Shown here: piece by piece, positions 35,886-43,179 of the stretch | Layout: each line of letters opens with the position of its first letter | Numbering within the stretch: position 1 is the first letter of the stretch | Assembly: GCA_934700615.1 (NCBI GenBank) | Contig: CAKUXR010000013.1 | Coordinates: forward strand, 1-64,000 | Source: an uncultured Bacteroidales bacterium | Lineage (GTDB): Bacteria; Bacteroidota; Bacteroidia; Bacteroidales; UBA932 | DNA: 64,000 nucleotides | Direction of reading: 5' to 3' | Translations under genes and position numbers: made by a program | The notes under the pieces: model-generated | Databases searched by the model: none | What the model was told of the DNA's origin: nothing | Seen by the model: the letters and a program-made list of their open reading frames with translations, nothing else

Positions 35886-36539
35886 ATGAATAAAATAATC
35901 AAAAGCCTCGCATTGATGTCGGCGGCCGTATTCTCAGTCATTTCATGCGAGACATACAAGGTCGATGACCCAGAAATGACTGCCATCTCGAAGATAGATG
36001 GAAAGTATGTCACATTCGCCTACGAGAATGGTTCCACAGAGCCATCAACAGTGTTTGCGGTCCTTATCACGAACACGACTTTCAATGATTCAGACAAAGC
36101 TTGGGTCACCATTACCGACTTGAACCCTGCTGCCACGTCTCTCAACAGTACGCTATATCTGGACGCCGTCCGCTTCAAAGTCGATGTCAATCTGAAAGAA
36201 CAGACGTTCACATGCTCAGGTATCACTGCTACCGAGCCGAGAACCGCATGGAATCCATATCTCGAAGGTGCAGGATCCGGCCAGGGAGGCTACTATACTG
36301 CAGCAGTCAAACTGGGTTACAAGGAATACACAATATCCTTCAGCGGGAAAATCGTCACCGGCGGAACTACAGGCACGAACAATGGCAACAAGATCGACAC
36401 AATAGAAATCGATTCTTATTCAAGGGCTTACCCTGACGGCACAGTCAAAAAGTATGTTGTAAAGGGCATGAAATACACCGGTTGGGATGACGAGATGAAG
36501 GAATACAATGACTTCGTAAACGAAGGAAAATTCAAATAG
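35886..36539 (+). CDS. Lipid-binding-hydrolase-like lipoprotein of the SusCD operon
   Basis: A 217-residue lipoprotein (signal peptide ending SVISC21). The mature part is all beta (SKIDGKYVTFAYENGSTEPS, KFKVDVNLKEQTFTCSG-like strands, GKIVTGGTTGTNNGNKIDTI) and has a C-terminal YTGWDDEMKEYNDFVNEGKF helix. This matches the putative lipid-binding hydrolase lipoproteins that are commonly third in SusC/SusD-like_2 operons; catalytic residues are not obvious and the name is historical. A strong terminator follows at 36564, closing the operon. Confidence 0.75.
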   Translation: MNKIIKSLALMSAAVFSVISCETYKVDDPEMTAISKIDGKYVTFAYENGSTEPSTVFAVLITNTTFNDSDKAWVTITDLNPAATSLNSTLYLDAVRFKVDVNLKEQTFTCSGITATEPRTAWNPYLEGAGSGQGGYYTAAVKLGYKEYTISFSGKIVTGGTTGTNNGNKIDTIEIDSYSRAYPDGTVKKYVVKGMKYTGWDDEMKEYNDFVNEGKFK

Positions 36540-36563
36540 CACTTAATTTCGCTTCATAGGAAA

Positions 36564-36605
36564 GGCTCCAGAGTCGCAGTGCGGCGACCTGGGGCCGTAT
36601 TTTTT
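36564..36605 (+). terminator. Rho-independent terminator of the second SusCD operon
   Basis: GGCTCCAG pairs with CTGGGGCC (with G-U pairs), continued by GTCGC/GCGAC around a small loop, then GTATTTTTT. It is a strong hairpin with a T run, 25 bp after the stop at 36539. Confidence 0.85.
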
Positions 36606-36640
36606 ATCAATGACAGTTCATGAAATCCATATTTTTTATG

Positions 36641-36648
36641 TATGTTTG
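36641..36648 (+). promoter_or_regulatory. Putative -7 box (TATGTTTG)
   Basis: An exact TAnnTTTG match 22 nt before the ATG of the CorC/HlyC gene at 36671. Confidence 0.5.
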
Positions 36649-36670
36649 CGGAATATTCTAAGAACACAGT

Positions 36671-37756
36671 ATGACACTGCTTATAATTTATATGCTTGGA
36701 ACGCTGGGAGTTTCGTTCCTTTGCTCTCTTCTGGAATCGGTATTGATGTCAACTCCGCTCTCATTCATAACGATGAAGAAGGAGCAGGGATACAAGCCTG
36801 CAGAGAAGTTTTTCAAGTTCAAATCTGATCCGGACAGGCCACTGGCTGCAATTCTGTCATTGAACACAATCGCGAACACTCTGGGCGCGGCGGCTGTAGG
36901 CCGTCAGGCGACGATATTGTTCGGAAGCACCTGGTTCGGTATCATCTCGGCATTGACAACATTACTGGTGCTGGTGTTTTCGGAGATTGTCCCGAAGACT
37001 ATCGGAACCACATACTGGAAGAATCTGATGGGTTTCGTGACATCGGTGATTTCTTTCCTTACCATACTGATGTGGCCTCTTGTCATCATTGTCCAGCTGA
37101 TTACCAATCTGTTGAGCAAGGATGAGGACGAGGCGACCGTGAGCAGGGACGAGGTTACGGCGATGGCAAACATCGGTCTGGAGGAGGGTGTGATAGACTC
37201 TGACGAGAACAAGGTCATCCAGAATATCATGAAACTGGACAAGGTTCAGGCCTGCGATGTGATGACTCCGAGAATCGTAGCGATGACTGCTCAGGAGAAC
37301 ATGACATTGAAAAATTTCTACAAGAACGAGACTTACCTGCATTTCTCCAGGATTCCAGTCTATGGGGATTCGCCGGAATACATCACCGGCTATATTCTCT
37401 TGAGCGATGCTCTGGAGGGTCTCGCGGATGACGAATTCGACAAGAGACTGGTGGAACTGAAGCGACCTATATCCTATTTCAAGGAGGAGGATTCCTGCGG
37501 ACATATTTGGGAGGAATTGCTCAAGAAGCATGAGCAGATGGCTCTCATCATCGATGAATACGGCTGTTTCCAGGGTATCATAACCCTCGAGGACATAATC
37601 GAGACTATCCTCGGCCTGGAAATCATCGACGAGAACGACCAGGCAATCGACATGCAGCAGTTTGCACGCGAGCGTTGGGAGCGCAGACAGAAGCGATTCC
37701 GTCCTATCGTGCTTCCTAAGGAGGAAGAGGGAGGCAATCACGAGGCCGACAAATAA
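36671..37756 (+). CDS. CNNM/CorC (HlyC-type) membrane protein with CBS domains
   Basis: A 361-residue inner-membrane protein of the CNNM/CorC group implicated in magnesium or cobalt transport. Residues 1-165 hold the DUF21/CNNM domain with about three or four helices (LLIIYMLGTLGVSFLCSLLE, AAILSLNTIANTLGAAAVGR, LVLVFSEIVPKTIG). Two CBS domains follow at about 195-330 (ACDVMTPRIVAMTAQ, FSRIPVYGDSPEYITGYIL, MALIIDEYGCFQGIITLEDI). The usual C-terminal transporter-associated (CorC_HlyC) domain is missing; the protein ends in a short basic tail. It is monocistronic, bounded by the terminators at 36564 and 37793. Confidence 0.9.
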   Translation: MTLLIIYMLGTLGVSFLCSLLESVLMSTPLSFITMKKEQGYKPAEKFFKFKSDPDRPLAAILSLNTIANTLGAAAVGRQATILFGSTWFGIISALTTLLVLVFSEIVPKTIGTTYWKNLMGFVTSVISFLTILMWPLVIIVQLITNLLSKDEDEATVSRDEVTAMANIGLEEGVIDSDENKVIQNIMKLDKVQACDVMTPRIVAMTAQENMTLKNFYKNETYLHFSRIPVYGDSPEYITGYILLSDALEGLADDEFDKRLVELKRPISYFKEEDSCGHIWEELLKKHEQMALIIDEYGCFQGIITLEDIIETILGLEIIDENDQAIDMQQFARERWERRQKRFRPIVLPKEEEGGNHEADK

Positions 37757-37792
37757 GCGTTACAAACCCGTCGGTCAGAGCGACATAGATAT

Positions 37793-37831
37793 TGAGCGCC
37801 AATATTCATGGATTCTGAATATTGGCGCTCA
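37793..37831. terminator. Perfect 16-bp hairpin between convergent genes
   Basis: TGAGCGCCAATATTCA (37793-37808) and its exact reverse complement (37816-37831) flank a 7-nt loop, followed by GTGTTTTGG. It lies between the stops at 37756 and 37875 and probably terminates both genes. Confidence 0.75.
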
Positions 37832-37874
37832 GTGTTTTGGTCAAGCATTGCCTGAAATCAACAGACGGATTCGG

Positions 37875-40007
37875 TTATTCCCGTATGCAGCGGACCGGAT
37901 GCACTGCGGATCTGTTTCCGGACTCATCCACAGTATTGATACTGTTGGCACTGCTTTGAGTTGATGACGATGGTGATGCGACGTAAGGACTGATGCTCAA
38001 ACTTGTTCCTTTTCCAAGATTTTGCGACGGGGCACTCGCCCAATATGAAGCATCGTAGTTCAATGAACTGTAAGCACTTGCTCCACTTCCAACCCATAAT
38101 GAGCCTGTCTTGCATCCTCTGGAGCCTGTCATAGGGAAATAGATTCCGACACCATCACTGGACTTCTTCTTGAAGTAGTAGCCGTTCTCGTATTTGACGA
38201 AATTAATGTGGTCTATATTCTGTGTCCCTCCGGATGACGAGCCACAGAATCCAGTCCACGCAAACTTGCTGGAGACTCTATAACCGGATGGACACGGGTC
38301 GTAGATGGTTTTGCCATTTGTCCATCCTTTTCCTGCAGCCGGCTTGGATTTATTAAACACATAAGTGGTATTGGCATCTCCCCACAGCAAGTTATAATTA
38401 TTAGTTTTGTCACTGGCAAGCCAATCTCCTGCCTGACCCTTATAGTCATCTATTATGCACTCAGGATGCTGAACGGAGGTAAGGATTGTAGCGTCTTCTG
38501 CCGAACCCGGCTTGTGGACCGGATAAGTCGTCTCTATCTCGATAGCCTGCCCATCCACATAATAAACAGTGCTATTAGGAATCGGATCCTTACGTCCCCA
38601 CTGATAAAGCGTCGTAAAATAAGAAGTCTTGGACAATGCGCCGAGTGTACGGTCCATGACAGTGTACCTGACTTTTAGCGTGGAATTCGCACTGATGGTA
38701 GCCTGACTGGAGACCTCCTCATCCTCCGGCATCGTATCCCCGACACCCCAGATATGCCAGCTCCAGAGCACAGTTCCCGCGCCATCGAAGACAGCAATCA
38801 TCGCATTGCCGACATTCTTCTCAGCCGTAAAATGAACCTTTCCCTTCACAAGGCTGACACCTGAAATGAAGCCTTCGGTATCCTCCCACATCAGTTTCGC
38901 AGATTTCGGGTCAATGCCGGCGCTCGTGGTATGGAAACCGGCATCAGCAATTATTCCAGCCTCACCGTTGCCAATGACAGTCGCATCAAACGAATACGTC
39001 TTGGCAGCATTGATCATATAACAGTTGGACGGCTGGCCGGCAACGGGCTCCGCGTCAGCAGGGGTCTTGTCCTCGACAGTCGCACCGTTATTGGCAAATA
39101 CGGTAGCATTGAGAGGAAGTGTATAATATTTTCCTCCCTCGAAATCGCACAGCATCTGAGCCGACAGCTTGACTGAAAGGAAGTCATTGACAATCATCGT
39201 GCAGGTGAGCGTCTTGCCTTTCTGGGCGCCCGGCGCGACAACAGCGTAGGCGACAACCGTTCCGGTAAGAGCCGGATTTTCAATGAAATTGATTGTCAAT
39301 CCTGGGGTCTGCCCGGCGTCTCCGCTGAAATTGAGGGCATTGTTCCCTGCAAGTTTCGTGAGGTCGCAGGTGAAGTCACCGGTCATGCGGACATCCGAAC
39401 TTAGGGTAATGGATTTCAATGACTCTGATGCAGTCTCAACAGCTTTTTCTGCCAGAAGTGCCGCGATGTCATTGAGATTTATCTCAAGTCTCAGGAGCGA
39501 TGCCAGCTGTTTCATATTGAACTGGTACTTCCCGTCGCCCAAATCCGCGAATGAATTTGCAGCCTTGAAATCGTATTGTGCGACAGAGGCTACTCCGGAA
39601 TAATTCTGAACGGAAGGAATACCGACAGGAACCGCAGTCTTGTCGCTGGCATTGGCATTATAGGGATAGTAGGCGTATTCCGGGATCTCCCCTGTGGCGC
39701 AAGTTCCTTTGAACCCGGTCTCGCGGATAGGGTATGTATTTGTACTTGTAAAGCATGCATTGCTGGTGGTGCCGGTTCCGAATACTCCGATCTGGTCTCC
39801 TACGCTCCAGTCCATTGCAATCGCCTCGTTGTCAAGGACTTCGCCGACTACTGAGCGTGTTTTGAGTCCTGCGAAATCATCCTGGGTTCCGATGATGGTA
39901 ATCTCCTCGGCAGTGCCGGCCTGAGGGACATCCTCTCTCTGTGAACAGCCGGACACACTGGCGAGAACAGGAACACAAAGGAACAGTCCGTATATATGTT
40001 TTTTCAT
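37875..40007 (-). CDS. Fimbrillin-family lipoprotein with FISUMP-like C-terminus
   Basis: A 710-residue lipoprotein (lipobox ASVSGC21). The N-terminal half fits the fimbrillin/Mfa-like group: TRSVVGEVLDNEAIAMDWSVGDQIGVFG, YAYYPYNANASDKTAVPVGI, and MKQLASLLRLEINLN. Residues about 440-710 form a module with WGRKDPIPNS, DPCPSGYRVSSKFAW and the closing AVHPVRCIRE, typical of the 'Fibrobacter succinogenes major paralogous' fold. Such proteins build surface fimbriae after lipoprotein processing. It is 11 bp downstream of the DUF4906-type gene, in one operon. Confidence 0.82.
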   Translation of the reverse strand: MKKHIYGLFLCVPVLASVSGCSQREDVPQAGTAEEITIIGTQDDFAGLKTRSVVGEVLDNEAIAMDWSVGDQIGVFGTGTTSNACFTSTNTYPIRETGFKGTCATGEIPEYAYYPYNANASDKTAVPVGIPSVQNYSGVASVAQYDFKAANSFADLGDGKYQFNMKQLASLLRLEINLNDIAALLAEKAVETASESLKSITLSSDVRMTGDFTCDLTKLAGNNALNFSGDAGQTPGLTINFIENPALTGTVVAYAVVAPGAQKGKTLTCTMIVNDFLSVKLSAQMLCDFEGGKYYTLPLNATVFANNGATVEDKTPADAEPVAGQPSNCYMINAAKTYSFDATVIGNGEAGIIADAGFHTTSAGIDPKSAKLMWEDTEGFISGVSLVKGKVHFTAEKNVGNAMIAVFDGAGTVLWSWHIWGVGDTMPEDEEVSSQATISANSTLKVRYTVMDRTLGALSKTSYFTTLYQWGRKDPIPNSTVYYVDGQAIEIETTYPVHKPGSAEDATILTSVQHPECIIDDYKGQAGDWLASDKTNNYNLLWGDANTTYVFNKSKPAAGKGWTNGKTIYDPCPSGYRVSSKFAWTGFCGSSSGGTQNIDHINFVKYENGYYFKKKSSDGVGIYFPMTGSRGCKTGSLWVGSGASAYSSLNYDASYWASAPSQNLGKGTSLSISPYVASPSSSTQSSANSINTVDESGNRSAVHPVRCIRE

Positions 40008-40018
40008 TTTGAATCAGT

Positions 40019-42928
40019 TTATTTGATGATACTTCCTCCGTTCTCGTATGTATTCGAACTGTTGTCAGTTCCGGCGCCGGATGCCTTAGGATTAGCATCG
40101 CGGACACAACGAAGCTTGAATACGGCGTTGGTGCCGATAGGCTTTTGCTTCGACGTACTCGTGTCGTACGTCATATTCGTAGTAATCTGATTAAATATGT
40201 TCACATAGAAGACCATAACACCAGACGAGTTCGGACGCACATACTTGCTTCTTGAGGCCGTCAGCAAATCAGTATGACCGGTAGGATCAGCATAATAGTG
40301 ATTGATTACGGCAAGTTCCTTTTCGTTCGGAATTCGCCATGAGCCAAGGTCATTTCCGCCATCCTCTGTATAGTAATTCTGGCACCACTCACCCTCGCTG
40401 ACCTCCGTGAATGTGAATTTCGACTTGGTTTCCGTAGCAGAAACCTTTGCCGTCAAGAAGTCCTTTGCAATCTGAAGGGCCTCAGGCAATTTGTCTTCAA
40501 AATCACCTCTGTAGTGTGCTGCATACTCGGTATGGGCAGTATTCGACTGACGCACGCTCTTTTCATCCAAGCCTGTAATATAGACGATTCTGTTCTCCGA
40601 ATCGATGGATGTCAGTTTGGTGGTCTCCGCCGAATAATCTTTCAATGAACGTACGCATCTGACTTTTGCGGTTTCATGAGCCGCGCCATAGGCGGAACCT
40701 TCATCAGCCCACCATGTCGCATGCTCCGAAGTACTGTTCCAGTAATTATTCTTACTTCCTACATTATTCTTCATCTCGATTCTGGCCTCGCTCGGCATCG
40801 AGTTCATTCCGAACCAATAATTGGTACACTGGTCAACTGCCGGCAAGTACCACTTGATTTCATCGGCGTCGATTTTTCCGTCCCCGTTCTCGTCCCTGTT
40901 TCTCGACAGACATTGATATATGCCGTAAGTGGCCTTAAGCGCTGCACCGTCAAATGCTATCTCGTTTCCTGTCGACATTACATATCCGACAGATGAGTTT
41001 GCGTCCATGTGAGTTGACCATGACGCTCCGACTGCATTCTTGAAGTTCTGATATCCGTAATGCGAATCATTATAGGAGTCAACTTTTCCACCTGCGCTAT
41101 TATAGTCAACGGCAGGGGTTTCATCCACCTGTTCCACACCGAAAGGATTGGCGGCTTTCAAGTCAAAGAACGACTTGATGGAGCGCTGCCTGATGGAGAA
41201 CACCACATTGTCCGTATATGAACTGTGCTTGTCGGCACTTACCTTGATCTCGCCGAAGGCAATAGTCATGGTTCGGTCATCAGCATTGACAAATTTCTTG
41301 AGTTCGGCGGTCCTGTCCGATGCGGCTTTCATCTTGCTGTCGTAGTAGTACTCATTGACGTAAGCGGTCGTGTAGATGTAGCCATCTTTCACTATGTAGT
41401 GGTCGCCGTCCGTGGTCAATGTCTTTCCCTTCAGTTCTTCGAGCAGGGAGATTATGTCTGTGGTCTCACTTTCCTTGTAGGCCTTCATAGAGGTCGAACT
41501 CGCCGGCTTGCCGAATCTTATCCAATCGAAGTCGGCATTGGCCATTTCCAAATGATTGGCATTGGTAATCAGCACGTTCTTGCTGTACGGGGTGCCAAGC
41601 CTGACGGAATAGCCGTCGATTTTATTGCCTGTCGGGGCCTTGATCTTGAGAAGCACGTTCTCGTAATGCGCGTCAAGCCTTATGTCGAAAACTTCATTGT
41701 TATAGTGAATCAGGTTGCCTTCGGCTCCCGGCTGACCTTCCACTCCTGTCTCCACCTCAGTTTTGATTTTGTTCACGCCATTGACGGTAATCGTGTAGGT
41801 GTAGTGGTAGTTGCGCCTGACAGAGAAGTTGTCGAAGGCGTAGCCGTTGTTTTTCGAGAAGTCTCCGAGGTGGATGGTATAGGTCACGTCGCCGGAGTAC
41901 TTGGAGTCCTTGTACTGTCCCTTCACGACGACATAGGTTCCATGGTCAGGTGCATATTTGAAAGAACGGTCAGTCGCACTTACCTTTCTTTCGCGCTCCG
42001 CATATGCCCAAGTATCGGGTGAAGCCTTGGCTTTCTGGATGTTTTCAGGCATGTAGAACTCCAGTTTATTGTCAATGACAGCGAGGGACACACCCTCCTC
42101 GTGTGACACGAAAATACCGTTGCCCGCATAGCCATTGGCATTGGTCACTCCACCTGTAGCCGTCCAAGTCGAGGCTTCCCTTTCCATCAGAGTGAAGGAT
42201 CTGGAATACTCGTGGATGCTGTATGTCTCGGGTGTGAAGGTCACGTTTCCGGTTTCAGTGTTCGTTCCGTTATTGAACTCGAATGTAATCTTGGCCACAA
42301 TTCTCCGGAGGTGAATCATGCCGCCTATCGTGCAGGATTCTGTCTCCTTGTTGCTATATTCGAGGGTGAGCGAGCCGTCATCGCCGAAATTGCCGCTTTC
42401 GCAGTAGTTTCCGGTCATCATGACCGCATTCTCCACGATGTCGAGTTCCCTGTTCACCTTGTCAATGTTGAGCTTCAGGAATTGGTCCCGCGTGAGCTTT
42501 TCGATTTCGCCCATTTCAATGTTACAGAACTTGGTATCGTAGTTCGCGATTGCATAGAGATACCAGTAGCCTGTGGTTATGCCCTTTCCTTCGACATTGA
42601 GGTCAACTTTATATTTGTAGTTTGTGCTTGTCTCTGTAATCGGGGCTCCCATCCCGTCCTTGTCAACATAGATGACAATCGGTTTGGCATTGACATTGGC
42701 CTTGTTGTAGAACAGCAGCGCCATGTTCTGGACGTTTGTCTCGACTTCGGCAGTGGCGCGGGTCGTCACCGAGACCGCATCGTCGCTCGGGGAGGTCAAT
42801 GCCAGTCTGATCGACTTGACCGGGAGTCCTTCAATCACTTTCCCGGTGTCGTTACGCTCTTTTTCACAGGCTGAGAATCCGATCAGCGCCGCAAGCGTCA
42901 GCATTACGCAAATAATGGTCTTTTTCAT
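40019..42928 (-). CDS. DUF4906-type fimbrial lipoprotein
   Basis: A protein of 969 residues starting at the ATG near 42928, where the signal peptide MKKTIICVMLTLAALIGFSAC begins; a GTG 69 nt upstream is a weaker choice. The pattern LRLALTSPSDDAVSVTTRA-like N-terminus, YKYKVDLNVEGKGITTGYWY, and the mid-to-late segment DENGDGKIDADEIKWYLPA (a calcium-loop-like Asp-rich stretch) match large DUF4906 proteins, which are thought to be fimbrial tip or anchor components. Two C-terminal segments end in (K)VRCVRSL and KLRCVRD, like the FISUMP fold of the next gene. It is divergent from the barrel gene at 43180. Confidence 0.78.
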   Translation of the reverse strand: MKKTIICVMLTLAALIGFSACEKERNDTGKVIEGLPVKSIRLALTSPSDDAVSVTTRATAEVETNVQNMALLFYNKANVNAKPIVIYVDKDGMGAPITETSTNYKYKVDLNVEGKGITTGYWYLYAIANYDTKFCNIEMGEIEKLTRDQFLKLNIDKVNRELDIVENAVMMTGNYCESGNFGDDGSLTLEYSNKETESCTIGGMIHLRRIVAKITFEFNNGTNTETGNVTFTPETYSIHEYSRSFTLMEREASTWTATGGVTNANGYAGNGIFVSHEEGVSLAVIDNKLEFYMPENIQKAKASPDTWAYAERERKVSATDRSFKYAPDHGTYVVVKGQYKDSKYSGDVTYTIHLGDFSKNNGYAFDNFSVRRNYHYTYTITVNGVNKIKTEVETGVEGQPGAEGNLIHYNNEVFDIRLDAHYENVLLKIKAPTGNKIDGYSVRLGTPYSKNVLITNANHLEMANADFDWIRFGKPASSTSMKAYKESETTDIISLLEELKGKTLTTDGDHYIVKDGYIYTTAYVNEYYYDSKMKAASDRTAELKKFVNADDRTMTIAFGEIKVSADKHSSYTDNVVFSIRQRSIKSFFDLKAANPFGVEQVDETPAVDYNSAGGKVDSYNDSHYGYQNFKNAVGASWSTHMDANSSVGYVMSTGNEIAFDGAALKATYGIYQCLSRNRDENGDGKIDADEIKWYLPAVDQCTNYWFGMNSMPSEARIEMKNNVGSKNNYWNSTSEHATWWADEGSAYGAAHETAKVRCVRSLKDYSAETTKLTSIDSENRIVYITGLDEKSVRQSNTAHTEYAAHYRGDFEDKLPEALQIAKDFLTAKVSATETKSKFTFTEVSEGEWCQNYYTEDGGNDLGSWRIPNEKELAVINHYYADPTGHTDLLTASRSKYVRPNSSGVMVFYVNIFNQITTNMTYDTSTSKQKPIGTNAVFKLRCVRDANPKASGAGTDNSSNTYENGGSIIK

Positions 42929-43149
42929 CTCTAATAATACTTCATTTCCAATGGCATCCCATATCAAGTTTCTATTGAGGGGCCAAATTAAGGCCACAAA
43001 AATCGTTTCAAGTTAGCAATTTTCCCCGAAAATACCAAAATTTCCGTCCTTGAGAACAGGCCCTCCCCGGGGATTGCGGGTTGTGGCATTGATATAAATT
43101 TCTTCTGATAAGATAGGATAACACGGGATTTTTTTTTATATTGCGGTTT

Positions 43150-43162
43150 CATTGACATTGAC
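43150..43162. repeat. Tandem double copy of the CATTGAC heptamer
   Basis: CATTGACATTGAC, two overlapping copies at 6-nt period in the non-coding leader 18 bp before the ATG at 43180. Confidence 0.7.
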
Positions 43163-43179
43163 CTTTAAAACTAAAAGAT

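Noticed and set aside
41225..42022. Plus-strand open frame of 265 codons inside the DUF4906 gene
   Set aside because: It is fully inside a well-supported minus-strand gene and has shadow-like composition.
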